Source: Bdellovibrio sp. ZAP7
GTDB taxonomy: Bacteria; Bdellovibrionota; UBA1018; CAIMNF01
Reading direction: 5' to 3'
Length of the DNA: 64,000 nucleotides
NCBI GenBank assembly: GCA_945874535.1
Contig: CAMCGZ010000001.1
Span: forward strand, 92,471-156,470
The stretch's first letter is position 1, and every line of letters begins with the position of its first letter. Of this stretch, positions 28,012 through 37,730 are shown piece by piece. Below the pieces are notes generated by a model. The model had not been told where the DNA came from. It saw nothing but the letters and a program-made list of their open reading frames with translations, and made no database searches. The translations under genes and the position numbers were made by a program.

Positions 28012-29691
28012 TTAGAATTTTCCGTCTTCACGGTAAACGCCGTATACGGAACGGAGCGTATCACAAACCTCTTGAAGCGTCGCCCAGTCCCGCACAGCCT
28101 CCATGATGGAAGGCATCAGATTCTCGCCCTTCTGGGCAGCCTGCCGGACCCCGTCCAGGGAAGCCTGAACCTTGGCGCCATCCCGGCGAGCCTTCAACGC
28201 TTTCAGTTTCTGAGCCTGCCGACCCTCGACCGCTCGATCGATATACAGAGTCTCGATCGCCCGCTTCTTCTCGTCCATCGTGTAGCGGTTCACACCCACC
28301 ATGACTTTTTCCTTTTTTTCCAGCTGACGCTGAAAGTGGTAGGCGCTGTTTCCGATCTCGGCCTGCGGATAACCGGTCTCGACCGCGGCGACCATTCCTC
28401 CCAACTCATCGATCTTGTTAATGTATTCCCATGCTGCAGACTCCACCTGGTGGGTGAGGTACTCGACCAGATACGACCCCCCGAGTGGATCGGCGAAATT
28501 GGCCACCCCGCTCTCCTCAGCCAGCACTTGCTGAGTCCGGAGTGCCACCAACACGGCCTCGTCGGTCGGAAGCGAAAGGGTCTCATCCATCGAGTTGGTG
28601 TGAAGCGAGTTCACGCCGCCGAGAACGCCCGCCATGGCCTGAATGGCCACGCGCACGACGTTGTTCATCGGCTGCTGAGCCGTGAGAGACACCCCTGCAG
28701 TCTGGGCATGGGTCCGGAGCATCCAGGATTTCGGTGACTTCGCGCCGTAGCGCTCTTTCATCAACTTCGCCCAAATCCTCCGGGCGGCTCGGAACTTGGC
28801 AATTTCTTCAAAAAAATCATTGTGCACATCGAAGAAGAAGGACAAACGGGGAGCGAACTCATCGACCTGAAGACCGCGCTTCAAAGACTCCTCCACGTAG
28901 GCCATGCCGTCCGCGATCGTGAATGCCAATTCCTGCACGGCAGTCGCGCCGGCTTCGCGGATGTGGTAACCGGAGATCGAAACGGTGTTCCAATTCGGGT
29001 AATGCCGAGTCCCGTACTCGATGGTGTCGATCACACACTTCACTGCCGGAGCAATCGGGAACAACCACTCTTTCTGGGCGATGTATTCTTTCAAAATATC
29101 GTTCTGCAGTGTCCCCCTTACTTTTTCAGGGGGAATTCCGCGTTTTTCAGCCATCACATAATACATGGCGAGGATCACGATGGCCGGACCGTTGATGGTC
29201 ATCGAAGTGGTCACTTCATCCAAAGGAATCCCGTCGAACAGGGTTTCCATGTCCTCCAGGGAAGAAACCGAAACTCCGCACTTGCCCACCTCGCCGAGCG
29301 ACATCGGCGAATCGCAATCGTACCCCATCAGAGTGGGCATATCGAAGGCCGTAGAAAGTCCGGTCTGTCCCTTCCCGAGCAGCAACTTGAAGCGTTGATT
29401 GGTTTCTTCGGGCGAAGAGAACCCGGCGAACTGCCGCATGGTCCAGAGCTTCCCTCGATACATATTGTGCTGAACCCCGCGGGTGAAGGGATACTCTCCC
29501 GGGAACCCGAGATCCTTTTCGAAATCAAAACCGATCCGGTCGAGATCATTCGGGGTACACAGGAGCGGAACCTCGAGATCACTCCAAGTCGTGAAGCGAA
29601 CCGGGCGCTCGGGGACCTTTTTGAGAGAATCCACCAGCCTTTTTTGCCACGCACTCTGCAAGCCTTCGATTTTTCCTGGGTCGTTTGCCAT
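28012..29691 (-). CDS. icmA: acyl-CoA mutase large subunit, isobutyryl-CoA mutase type
   Basis: 559 residues from the ATG at 29691. A (beta/alpha)8-barrel B12 mutase subunit with family segments [44 protein letters not shown] and SLHTNSMDE. By hand alignment from memory, the acyl-binding positions are Phe88 (in [10 protein letters not shown]) and Gln206 (in KEYIAQKEW). Methylmalonyl-CoA mutase has Tyr and Arg there; isobutyryl-CoA mutase has Phe and Gln, at the same spacing of 118. It would interconvert isobutyryl-CoA and n-butyryl-CoA. Database annotation is likely to read 'methylmalonyl-CoA mutase'. It is first in the icmA-icmB-mnmG-rsmG operon and lacks a Shine-Dalgarno. Confidence 0.8.
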   Translation of the reverse strand: MANDPGKIEGLQSAWQKRLVDSLKKVPERPVRFTTWSDLEVPLLCTPNDLDRIGFDFEKDLGFPGEYPFTRGVQHNMYRGKLWTMRQFAGFSSPEETNQRFKLLLGKGQTGLSTAFDMPTLMGYDCDSPMSLGEVGKCGVSVSSLEDMETLFDGIPLDEVTTSMTINGPAIVILAMYYVMAEKRGIPPEKVRGTLQNDILKEYIAQKEWLFPIAPAVKCVIDTIEYGTRHYPNWNTVSISGYHIREAGATAVQELAFTIADGMAYVEESLKRGLQVDEFAPRLSFFFDVHNDFFEEIAKFRAARRIWAKLMKERYGAKSPKSWMLRTHAQTAGVSLTAQQPMNNVVRVAIQAMAGVLGGVNSLHTNSMDETLSLPTDEAVLVALRTQQVLAEESGVANFADPLGGSYLVEYLTHQVESAAWEYINKIDELGGMVAAVETGYPQAEIGNSAYHFQRQLEKKEKVMVGVNRYTMDEKKRAIETLYIDRAVEGRQAQKLKALKARRDGAKVQASLDGVRQAAQKGENLMPSIMEAVRDWATLQEVCDTLRSVYGVYREDGKF

Positions 29692-29697
29692 GCCCGG

Positions 29698-29726
29698 ATC
29701 ATAGCCGACAAGCCCCCCCCAATCAA
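29698..29726 (-). promoter_or_regulatory. promoter for icmA, probably giving a leaderless mRNA
   Basis: TTGATT (29721-29726) and TATGAT (29698-29703) are separated by exactly 17 bases. The -10 ends only 6 bases before the icmA ATG, so transcription should begin at or beside the start codon. No Shine-Dalgarno exists. Confidence 0.65.
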
Positions 29727-29749
29727 CGGGAGCACCAAACAGAAAGGAC

Positions 29750-29778
29750 TTGACGCGCAGCGTCTGATGTGGTAGGCT
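29750..29778 (+). promoter_or_regulatory. promoter for the 29786 exported-protein gene, possibly leaderless
   Basis: TTGACG (29750-29755, 5/6) and TAGGCT (29773-29778, 3/6) are 17 bases apart. The -10 ends 7 bases before the ATG at 29786. It is divergent from the icmA promoter, 24 bases away. Confidence 0.45.
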
Positions 29779-29785
29779 CCCGCGC

Positions 29786-31006
29786 ATGAAAAGCTCTACC
29801 CTCGCCCTATTGACCGGAATCCTCCTCTCTCCCTTGGCACTGGCCGACGAGGCCTGCGACCGGTCGACTCAGGACTTTCTTTTCAAGAATTCTGAGGCGC
29901 AAGAGTACGATCGCCATCCTACCCCCTTCGATCTGAAAGCAAGAATTGCAGACGCCTACCAGCGTGCGGGCCTGAACGGGAGCCCCTCACTGCTTTCTTG
30001 CCAGGCCGGGCGGCCCTTGTGCCTCAAGTCTGAAGGAGATATCTGGACTTTACTGTCAGACTCAGGCCCCCAGGAGCTGAGCTCCGAAAAAAAGAAATCC
30101 AATGTCATCCTGTCGCACGTCACCCGGTATCATGCGGGCGGAGACCCGTGGTACGGGATTGGCGCGCAAGACTGGACCCGTGAGTTGCGCATGACTCTCA
30201 ACCCGACCACTTTGACCATCAAGACCTTGTTGATCGACGGGGCCGAGACCACTTTCGGAATTTCAAAAAGGACCCGCGCCGAAGGGAGTTGCAAGAGGAT
30301 TGCCGCCGGTCCAATCCGACAGAAGATCCGGGCGCGCACCATCGAGGAACTATTCCTCTCGTTGAAAGGAAGCCCTGCGGCCCAAAACGGCGCCATCGAG
30401 GCCAACTTCCTGATCGACTCATCGGGCTCCCTCCATCAAATCACCTCCCTCCGGCCCGAAACTGCTGAGGTGGTTTTGCTGGAATTGGAAACCGGGAATA
30501 CCCGTCGAGTATCCATCGAAGCTCTCTCCACTTTCAAATCGGTGAATGTCATGGCCATCCTCCGAGACATGAGTCGTTTGCGAAACCATGCGGGATTGAA
30601 TCCGGATGGAATCAACATTCGTAATCTTCGCTGCATCCAAGGGGCAAACGCCCTCCTGAATCCATCGAACGAGACCCGCAACATCCGTTACTCCGGATTC
30701 ACTGAAATAGAACTCACCCGGAGCGCCACGGGACCGGGAGCCGACCTGGGATACTCACCGCTTTCAAAGTTCCGCATCACTCGGGCAGGATGGGAAGGAA
30801 ACTACCGTCCCGCCACCCTCCCCTTTGGAAGGCTCGAGGCCGTTGCAGTGACAGACTCCTCGGGAAATGCCAGTTTCATCGCGGCAGGTCCGAACGGAAT
30901 CCAGGCCCGCCCCATTCTGAAAATGGATGCACGAACCGCGGGCGAACGACACGGCTTGCCTGCGAACCTGATCGCCTTCGAGGACACCCTTTGCTTCGCT
31001 CGCTGA
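29786..31006 (+). CDS. unknown exported protein
   Basis: 406 residues with a clear Sec signal peptide ([20 protein letters not shown], cleaved before DEACDR). The mature protein has several spaced cysteines (EACDR, LLSCQAG, PLCLKS, GSCKR, RCIQG, TLCFAR) and is probably periplasmic or secreted. I recognise no domain. It ends inside the start of the next gene, which is also exported. The pair forms a small plus-strand operon between two minus-strand operons of acyl-CoA metabolism. Confidence 0.7.
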   Translation: MKSSTLALLTGILLSPLALADEACDRSTQDFLFKNSEAQEYDRHPTPFDLKARIADAYQRAGLNGSPSLLSCQAGRPLCLKSEGDIWTLLSDSGPQELSSEKKKSNVILSHVTRYHAGGDPWYGIGAQDWTRELRMTLNPTTLTIKTLLIDGAETTFGISKRTRAEGSCKRIAAGPIRQKIRARTIEELFLSLKGSPAAQNGAIEANFLIDSSGSLHQITSLRPETAEVVLLELETGNTRRVSIEALSTFKSVNVMAILRDMSRLRNHAGLNPDGINIRNLRCIQGANALLNPSNETRNIRYSGFTEIELTRSATGPGADLGYSPLSKFRITRAGWEGNYRPATLPFGRLEAVAVTDSSGNASFIAAGPNGIQARPILKMDARTAGERHGLPANLIAFEDTLCFAR

Positions 31007-32031
31007 TCCTCCCCGCACTCGTCGCGCACTGCCTCTCCGTGGCCAACGCCCAAGCCTTCGATTGGAAGGGTCAACTCGCCACACGGGTTCTCAAAACCTC
31101 ACTGAGCGCCCGCTGCTCAAACTTCATCCGTGTGAATCCGGATCAGCGTGGCCGTCTCGGATCCATTTGCTCAGACCTCTCTGATGCGCTCGTCGAAGCC
31201 CTCGATTCGGAAAGAAACGAGAAGTCCCGCGGCCTGCTTTTTGTGAGTCACGACACCAGAAGAATCCTCAGGCACCCGAGAACGGCGGATCTTTTAAAGC
31301 GCCTGAGAACCGATCTGGAAGACTACCGGTCCTTGCCGGTCCGGAGAAGTGCATTCCCGCTTTTCCGGTCTTGCGTTGAAGCCTATGGATCCGTCGACCT
31401 GGCAGCCGATGCGATGGCCACCCTTTTCCAGGACAACTCCTACAGTCCGGACAGACCCGATCGCCCCCTTCATCTGATTCTCATCCGTGAAAAAGCCCCT
31501 GCTTGGGGCATCCGTGAAACGGTGGTGAACGACCTCGAAGAGATCTTGAAAATGATCCGCACCAACGACCCGGAATCGGTGCTTCAGGAAGTTGAAGCCT
31601 ATCCGGAACCAGTCGAACCATTGAAGTCGAACTTCAACGACAAACTCTATTACTATTACCTTCCGAGGATCCTCACCCGGCACCTGGTTCATCTCGGGAA
31701 ATCGATGGAACAGAAGAATCCGGGAGATTCCCACCTCGTGCCTCGAGTGATCCGTGCGTTGCCGACGCTGATGTCACTCATCTACAAACAGGCACACGGA
31801 CGGAACAGCTACCTGAAAACCGTTCTTTTGCCACTGAAACCGACAGCTCGCCAAACCCAGAACGGAACCTTGGTAGTCGAACCGGGCTGGGAATACAGGT
31901 ATCGGGACCTCTACATGGCCTACATCGGCACCCTCGACGCCCTCGGGCGAAAGGATCCCTACGGATTCGAAAGGTTCAGAAAAACCCTCGCCCTGAATCC
32001 GGGTGAACTCATCGGTCTCATCAGCAAATGA
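30991..32031 (+). CDS. unknown exported protein, TTG start overlapping the previous gene
   Basis: 346 residues if started at TTG 30991, which has GAGGAC 7 bases upstream and gives a good signal peptide ([20 protein letters not shown], cleaved before QAFDW). The open frame extends upstream to 30790, but that part lies inside the preceding gene and is Arg/Gly-rich shadow. The mature protein is mixed helical with two cysteines early (SARCSNF; GSICSDL) and RSCVEAYGS later. No family is recognised. It overlaps the preceding gene by 16 bases and converges on the acyl-CoA dehydrogenase gene. Confidence 0.65.
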   Translation: MLRSLILPALVAHCLSVANAQAFDWKGQLATRVLKTSLSARCSNFIRVNPDQRGRLGSICSDLSDALVEALDSERNEKSRGLLFVSHDTRRILRHPRTADLLKRLRTDLEDYRSLPVRRSAFPLFRSCVEAYGSVDLAADAMATLFQDNSYSPDRPDRPLHLILIREKAPAWGIRETVVNDLEEILKMIRTNDPESVLQEVEAYPEPVEPLKSNFNDKLYYYYLPRILTRHLVHLGKSMEQKNPGDSHLVPRVIRALPTLMSLIYKQAHGRNSYLKTVLLPLKPTARQTQNGTLVVEPGWEYRYRDLYMAYIGTLDALGRKDPYGFERFRKTLALNPGELIGLISK

Positions 32032-32043
32032 CCCCGCCCGGGC

Positions 32044-33204
32044 TCAGCGCTTGGCGAGCTCCTGGGCTGCGATCACGAGCTTTTGAATCTCACTCGTGCC
32101 CTCGTAAATCTCGGTGATCTTGGCATCACGGAAGTTACGCTCCACCACATATTCCTTGGTGTATCCATATCCACCGTGAACCTGGATAGCCTTGGTGGTG
32201 ATCCACATGGCAGCATCAGCCGCGGCGAGCTTGGCCATCGCTGCCTCACGCGTGAAGGGCAGGCCCTGATCCTTGCGTTGGGCTGCGAACCAAGTCAACA
32301 GACGCGCACCTTGGAGCCGCGTGGTCATCTCAGCGATATAAAACTGGATGGCCTGGAGCTTCGCAATCGGAGCACCAAACTGCTCGCGCTCCATGGCGAA
32401 CTTTTTAGAAGCCTCTACCGCGCAAGTGGCAATCCCGAGCGCCTGGGAGGCGATACCGATGCGGCCGCCATCCAGCGTGCTCATAGCAATCTTGAACCCA
32501 TCGCCCTCTTTTCCGAGAAGACAATCCTCGGGAACGAAACAATCATCAAAGAACAAGGTTGCGGTCGAGGACGCGGTGATGCCGAGCTTGTTCTCGAGCT
32601 TGTTCACGCTGAACCCTTGGCTCTTGGTGTCCACCACGAAGGCACAAATGCCCTTGTGCTTGAGCTCGGGGTTGATCGTGGCGAAAAGGATGCAGTAGTC
32701 CGCCTCGCGTCCGTTGGTGATCCAGTTCTTGGAACCGTTGATCTTGTAACCCCCCGGCACTCTTTCGGCACGGCACTTGAGTCCGGCAGGATCCGAGCCG
32801 TGTCCTGGCTCAGAAAGTGCGAAACACCCGAGCTTCTGGCCTGCAGCCAAAGGTTTCAAAAAGCGTTCCTTTTGCACATCGTTCCCGTAGGCATCGATCG
32901 GATAACAAACGAGTGAGTTGTTCACCGACATGATCACACCACTCGATGCGCAAGCCGCAGAAATCGACTCCATCGCCATTGCATAGTCGACGGAAGAAAG
33001 ACCGGCCCCGTTCCACTTCTCGGGAACCATCATCCCCATGAGTCCCATCTCGGCCATCTGTTTCACGATCTCGACGGGGAATTCACCGGTCTCGTCGTGA
33101 TGGGCCGCCTGAGGTGCGACCACTTCGCTCGCAAACTGGTGGATCGAGTCCATCAGCATTTTTTGGGAATCATCCAGACCGGGCCAGGATTTCGAATAGT
33201 CCAT
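32044..33204 (-). CDS. acyl-CoA dehydrogenase, short-chain/butyryl-CoA type
   Basis: 386 residues. An FAD flavoprotein that oxidises acyl-CoA to enoyl-CoA. Signatures include CFALSEPGHGSDPAGLK, NGSKNWITNG, GIASQALGIA and the C-terminal HGGYGYTKEYVVERNFRDAK. The catalytic base region is IYEGTSEIQ. It follows the hbd and crotonase genes, fitting conversion of butyryl-CoA to crotonyl-CoA. No etfAB is in the window. The chain-length preference is inferred from context. Confidence 0.9.
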   Translation of the reverse strand: MDYSKSWPGLDDSQKMLMDSIHQFASEVVAPQAAHHDETGEFPVEIVKQMAEMGLMGMMVPEKWNGAGLSSVDYAMAMESISAACASSGVIMSVNNSLVCYPIDAYGNDVQKERFLKPLAAGQKLGCFALSEPGHGSDPAGLKCRAERVPGGYKINGSKNWITNGREADYCILFATINPELKHKGICAFVVDTKSQGFSVNKLENKLGITASSTATLFFDDCFVPEDCLLGKEGDGFKIAMSTLDGGRIGIASQALGIATCAVEASKKFAMEREQFGAPIAKLQAIQFYIAEMTTRLQGARLLTWFAAQRKDQGLPFTREAAMAKLAAADAAMWITTKAIQVHGGYGYTKEYVVERNFRDAKITEIYEGTSEIQKLVIAAQELAKR

Positions 33205-33246
33205 AATCTTTCCTTTCGGGTGATCAAACCACAGGGGGCGTTATTT

Positions 33247-34044
33247 TCAAAGTCCCACGAACTTTGCGGCGCGCTTTTCAGAAAAGGCCCCCATGCCTTC
33301 CTTCTGATCAGGCGTACCGAACAGGGACGAGAAGCGGTGAATCTCGGCATCCACTTTCGGATAAACACCTGAGGATTCCTCGAACTCGTTCATCAGGCCT
33401 TTTGCGGCCCAGACAGCCGGGAGAGAATTACGTGCAATTTTTGCGGCCTGCTTCCGGACCTCGTCAAAGAAACCGTCTTGGGGCAGAACCTTCCGGATCA
33501 ACCCGAGCTGAGCCGCCTCAGCCGAACCGAAGCGTTCGCCACTGAACACCAACTCCTTGGCGCGAGTCAGGCCCACGGCGCGTGCGAGTCGGATGGTTCC
33601 ACCAAAACCGGGAATGACACCCAGACCCACCTCAGGTAGACCGAACTGAGCCTTCTCCGAAGCCAGGATGAAGTCACACGCAAGGGCAAGCTCGGTTCCG
33701 CCTCCGAGCGCGAACCCTTGAACAGCAGCCACGGTCACTTTGGGCATCGACTCCAATAGCAGGCACACCGAATGACCCAACCTGGAAAACTGCGCCGCAT
33801 CCGAGCGCCCCATGGTCTGCATCTCCCGGATGTCGGCACCCGCAGCAAACGCCTTTTCACCGGCGCCCCGGAGGACGATCACCCGAACGGTTTGATCTGA
33901 TGCGAGCTTTTCAAGCGCGGTTTTCAGACCGAGGAGTACCGCAATATTGAGAGCATTCAAGGCTTCGGGTCGGTTGATCACCAATTCCACGACACCTGAA
34001 TCCAAACGATTCAATTGGATCAAATCACTCATCGATTCATTCAT
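33247..34044 (-). CDS. enoyl-CoA hydratase (crotonase)
   Basis: 265 residues. It hydrates enoyl-CoA such as crotonyl-CoA to 3-hydroxyacyl-CoA. The oxyanion-hole and catalytic segments are AFAAGADIREM, GFALGGGTELALACD (first Glu) and FGLPEVGLGVIPGFGG (second Glu). The ATG overlaps the hbd stop by 8 bases; an in-frame ATG at 34032 is a less likely start. Confidence 0.93.
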   Translation of the reverse strand: MNESMSDLIQLNRLDSGVVELVINRPEALNALNIAVLLGLKTALEKLASDQTVRVIVLRGAGEKAFAAGADIREMQTMGRSDAAQFSRLGHSVCLLLESMPKVTVAAVQGFALGGGTELALACDFILASEKAQFGLPEVGLGVIPGFGGTIRLARAVGLTRAKELVFSGERFGSAEAAQLGLIRKVLPQDGFFDEVRKQAAKIARNSLPAVWAAKGLMNEFEESSGVYPKVDAEIHRFSSLFGTPDQKEGMGAFSEKRAAKFVGL

Positions 34045-34888
34045 ATTTGTAAAATCCCCTTCCGGACTTCTTACCGAACCATCCCGCTGTCACATACTGC
34101 CGGAGTAGCGGACAGGGACGGTACTTCGTGTCGCCGAGGCCCTCGTGCAACACCTCCATGATCGCCAGACAGGTATCGAGCCCAATAAAGTCGGCAAGTG
34201 TGAGCGGCCCCATGGGCTGATTGGTCCCGAGCTTCATCGCGGTATCGATGTCCTCGACACTGGCGATTCCCTCGTAGAGGGCATAGACCGCCTCGTTGAT
34301 CATGGGCATGAGAATCCGGTTCACTGCAAATCCCGGCATGTCCCGCGCTTCGACAAAGGTTTTACCCATCTTCTCGGCTGTGGCACGAATGGTCTGGAAA
34401 GTGGAATCCGAAGTTTGAATGCCACGGATGCCTTCGACCAGTTTCATCACAGGAACCGGATTCATGAAATGCATCCCCGCAAAACTATCCGGCCGTCGGG
34501 TGGAGGCGGCCAATTCGGTGATGCTGATCGATGAGGTATTCGACGCAAACAAGGCGCCCGGCTTGGCAACCCGGTCGACCTCGGCCCAGATCTTCTTCTT
34601 CAGTTCGAGGTTTTCCGAGACCGCCTCAATGATCAGATCACAACCACCGAGATCCGCCAGACTGGCGACTGCCCGCAAGTTTGCCATCACGGAATCGGCC
34701 TGGGTCGCGGTCATTTTCTGTTTTTCGACTTGCTTGGAAAGCTGGGCGCTGATCCTGGCAATCCCGCGTTGGGCAGCCTCCATGCTCACATCCGCCAAAC
34801 ACACACTGAGTCCCGATTGAGCTGCTGTTTGGGCAATACCTTGCCCCATCTGTCCGGCTCCGATCACTGCGACACATTGAATTTCCAT
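34037..34888 (-). CDS. hbd: 3-hydroxybutyryl-CoA dehydrogenase
   Basis: 283 residues, the short single-function form typical of butyrate/PHB metabolism. The NAD-binding motif is GAGQMGQGIA near residue 10. The active-site region is NTSSISITELA and HFMNPVPVMKLVEGI (catalytic His and Glu). It ends GWFGKKSGRGFYKYE. It lies 15 bases after mnmE, so it is transcribed with the rpmH-mnmE operon, and overlaps the crotonase gene. Confidence 0.94.
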   Translation of the reverse strand: MEIQCVAVIGAGQMGQGIAQTAAQSGLSVCLADVSMEAAQRGIARISAQLSKQVEKQKMTATQADSVMANLRAVASLADLGGCDLIIEAVSENLELKKKIWAEVDRVAKPGALFASNTSSISITELAASTRRPDSFAGMHFMNPVPVMKLVEGIRGIQTSDSTFQTIRATAEKMGKTFVEARDMPGFAVNRILMPMINEAVYALYEGIASVEDIDTAMKLGTNQPMGPLTLADFIGLDTCLAIMEVLHEGLGDTKYRPCPLLRQYVTAGWFGKKSGRGFYKYE

Positions 34889-34903
34889 GTGATTCTCCTT
34901 GTT

Positions 34904-36340
34904 TTATTTACCGATACAAAAATCAGAAAAAATCTTCCCGAGGATGTCATCAGGGAGCGTCTCCCCGATCAGGGGCCCGAGCTCGTTCATTCCATGACGG
35001 ACATCGGTCGCAAACAACACGAGATCCACAGCATCGCGGGCACGGTCCAGACAACGGATCGCACCTTCCACGGCACGGACATGTTCGATCCGGGTCAAGA
35101 CCACCTCTTCTCGCCCGCGTCCCACCTTGCGGGTGGCCGCTGCTGCCAGGGCTTCCGCAGTGCGAACCACTCCTTCGTGGGTCACGCTCGAAACCCAGAA
35201 ACCCTCCACTCCGAATCGTGCACGAACCTCTACCGACAGGCGATCGCGCTCGGAGGTCGTCATCAAATCGGATTTAGAAAGGACGAAGAGGCATTCCTTC
35301 GATTTGAGATCGATTCGGGACAAGTAAGGAAGTAAGCTCTCCCAACCGGGCTCTGCCCCGTCGATCACGACCACGAGAAGGTCCGACTCGACTGCGGACT
35401 TCAAGGTCCGCTCCATTCCGATCGCCTCGATCTGGTCCGCCTCCGCACGCAATCCGGCAGTGTCCGACAATCGGAGCGTGACCGTTTTACCGCCCGACCT
35501 CAGATTCAATCGCTCACGGACCACATCGCGAGTGGTCCCGGCAACCTGTGATACGATCGAACGGTCTTCGCCCAGAAGGGAGTTGAAGAAAGAGCTTTTC
35601 CCCGCATTCGGCAAACCGAAAATCGTGACGGGAACCCCCTCGGCAAGGCGACTCCCCCGATCGAAACTCCCGACTAGCTCGGTGAGCATCGATTTCAGGG
35701 CACTGAGTCGCTCCTTCAGACGGGGAAGAGACACCTCGTCCACATCCTGATCGGCAAAATCAATTCCGAGCTCGGAGAGCACGCACAATTGCATCAGTTG
35801 GTCACGAATCCCGGCCACCAGACGGTGCTGACTTCCGGACAGTTTCTCGAGTGCCAGCTCGAGAGCGAAATCATTCTCGGCAGCCACCAGCTCCCTGACC
35901 GCCTCGGCCTGCGATAACGACATCTTTCCGTTCTTCACCGCACGGAAAGAAAACTCACCCGGCAGAGCCAGGCGGGCACCGAGTGCGAATACGGCATCGA
36001 GCACACGCTCCATGATCCGGGGGCTACCGTGGACAGCAATTTCAAGGGAGTCCTCACCCGTATAGGATCTCGGCCCGAAATACGGAGTCACCACCGCTTC
36101 ATCGAGAACTTGCCCGGACTCCTGCCTGAGCTTCGAGAACAGAGCCTTCCGGTCATCCTCGCGTCCGATCTCCTTGCCCGTCAATGCGGCCCCGATCCTG
36201 AGTGCGTCCGCACCGGAAACCCTCAAGACTCCGATCGCCCCTCCGGGAGGGGTGCAAGGAGCTGCAATCGTCCTCTCGGAAAGGTATCCTGATGGATCAG
36301 CCTGGGTCGGATCAGAAGCTGCTGGCCATGTTGGCTGCAT
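34904..36340 (-). CDS. mnmE: tRNA modification GTPase MnmE (TrmE)
   Basis: 478 residues. Partner of MnmG in U34 tRNA modification. The N-terminal folate-binding domain begins TIAAPCTPPGGAIGVLRVSG. The G domain has GLPNAGKSSFFNSLLG, AGTTRD and SDTAGL. The C-terminus ends with the required FCIGK. The ATG at 36340 overlaps the yidC end by 29 bases, with AGGAG 9 bases upstream. It has about 18 extra residues before the conserved start. Confidence 0.96.
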   Translation of the reverse strand: MQPTWPAASDPTQADPSGYLSERTIAAPCTPPGGAIGVLRVSGADALRIGAALTGKEIGREDDRKALFSKLRQESGQVLDEAVVTPYFGPRSYTGEDSLEIAVHGSPRIMERVLDAVFALGARLALPGEFSFRAVKNGKMSLSQAEAVRELVAAENDFALELALEKLSGSQHRLVAGIRDQLMQLCVLSELGIDFADQDVDEVSLPRLKERLSALKSMLTELVGSFDRGSRLAEGVPVTIFGLPNAGKSSFFNSLLGEDRSIVSQVAGTTRDVVRERLNLRSGGKTVTLRLSDTAGLRAEADQIEAIGMERTLKSAVESDLLVVVIDGAEPGWESLLPYLSRIDLKSKECLFVLSKSDLMTTSERDRLSVEVRARFGVEGFWVSSVTHEGVVRTAEALAAAATRKVGRGREEVVLTRIEHVRAVEGAIRCLDRARDAVDLVLFATDVRHGMNELGPLIGETLPDDILGKIFSDFCIGK

Positions 36341-37730
36341 GCCCCGGAACTCCTAACTTCTTGTTCAGGTACTGCTGCTGGGCCACGCTGAAAATCGCAT
36401 TCACCAGCATGTAAACACACAAGCCTGCCGGTGTGGTCAACATGAAGGCGCCGAAGATGAGCGGCATGAACGTCATCATCTTCTGCTGAGCCGGATCCAT
36501 TCCGGGAGACGGCGGGGTGAGCCTCTGCTGAAGGAACATCACCAACGACATCAATACCGGAGTGATCCAAAAAGGATCCTTCGCCGACAGATCCTGAAGC
36601 CAGAAAATGAAAGGGGCCCGATACAATTCTTCGGCCGAATCCAAAACCGAGTAAAGCGCGAAGAAGATCGGCATCTGAAGCAGCATCGGCAGACACCCGG
36701 CCATCGGATTGTATCCGGAGCCCTTCATCAGCTGCATCATTTCCATGTTGAGCCGGGCCTTGTCGTCCTTGTACTTGTCCTGGAGTGCCTTCATCTTGGG
36801 CTGGAATTCAGCCATTTTCCGCATGCCCTTCATGCTCTTCACCACGAGCGGGAAAGTCAGGAGCTTCACAATCAAGGTCAGAATGATGATGGCCCATCCA
36901 TAATTGCCCGTGAACTTGTAGATGAATTTGAGCAACCACAGGATCGGATACGCGATCATGGTGAAAAATCCGAGATTCAGTGTCGTATCCAGGCTCTTGT
37001 CGATACCGCGAAGCACATCGAGCCGCTTCGGTGCGAACGCCACCTTGAATCGCGCATTCAGCTCCTGGTTTTTGACCGGCACATGGAGGGAGGATTGGGC
37101 CGTCCAGGTGTCAGCAGGCTTCACTTCGAGCTTTTCGCCTGAGATTCCTTCTGGAAACACCGCCAGAACAAAATAGTGGCTACCGGCACCGAACCACTTC
37201 AACGGAGTCTTCACTTCATAAGGGCTGATCTTCTCATCGAGAGTCTCGCGAGCGATCTTTCCGTCCGTGAAATGGAGCATTTCCTGCCGTGTCCGCTCGT
37301 TCTCGTTCTTGAGACCGCGGCTTGCCAGATTCACAAAGGCCCATTCCGGAGCCTTTTCCTTGAACTTCATCCGGACATCAATGACGAGAGTCTCGCCTTC
37401 GACACGGTAGATCCGGCGATAATCCACTTTGGAATCGGAATGGAGCCACTCATAAGAACCGTCCGGGAGTGCCGATAGCTTCTGCGCCTTCTGGGTCATC
37501 AGGTAGGCGAAATCCTGTCCCGAAAAACTCATTCCCAAAAAAGCATTGGCCGAATCGGTGACTGTCGAAAGGTCGATTCCGGAAGGTTCATTCAAGTTCC
37601 AGGAACGGACCCAACCGGGGCCTTCGTCCAGAACGACCTTGGAGCCTGGAAGAATAAGATTTTGAACATCGGCGCGAGCGGTGATTCCGGACAGACCGAT
37701 CATGACAAGAGCGAGCAGTGTGGTTTTCAT
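36312..37730 (-). CDS. yidC: membrane protein insertase YidC
   Basis: 472 residues. It inserts inner-membrane proteins, including F0 subunits. The large periplasmic domain (about residues 25-255) precedes the Oxa1 core with five membrane segments. The hydrophilic-groove positive residue is Lys in [32 protein letters not shown] is the conserved core. The N-terminus ([20 protein letters not shown]) resembles a cleavable signal peptide more than the usual first anchor. It overlaps yidD by four bases. Confidence 0.96.
   Translation of the reverse strand: MKTTLLALVMIGLSGITARADVQNLILPGSKVVLDEGPGWVRSWNLNEPSGIDLSTVTDSANAFLGMSFSGQDFAYLMTQKAQKLSALPDGSYEWLHSDSKVDYRRIYRVEGETLVIDVRMKFKEKAPEWAFVNLASRGLKNENERTRQEMLHFTDGKIARETLDEKISPYEVKTPLKWFGAGSHYFVLAVFPEGISGEKLEVKPADTWTAQSSLHVPVKNQELNARFKVAFAPKRLDVLRGIDKSLDTTLNLGFFTMIAYPILWLLKFIYKFTGNYGWAIIILTLIVKLLTFPLVVKSMKGMRKMAEFQPKMKALQDKYKDDKARLNMEMMQLMKGSGYNPMAGCLPMLLQMPIFFALYSVLDSAEELYRAPFIFWLQDLSAKDPFWITPVLMSLVMFLQQRLTPPSPGMDPAQQKMMTFMPLIFGAFMLTTPAGLCVYMLVNAIFSVAQQQYLNKKLGVPGHAANMASSF

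Noticed and set aside
28012-29787. Methylmalonyl-CoA mutase assignment and a start at 29787
   Set aside because: The Phe/Gln pair does not fit methylmalonyl-CoA mutase, and the first 32 codons would cover the promoter region and lack a ribosome site.
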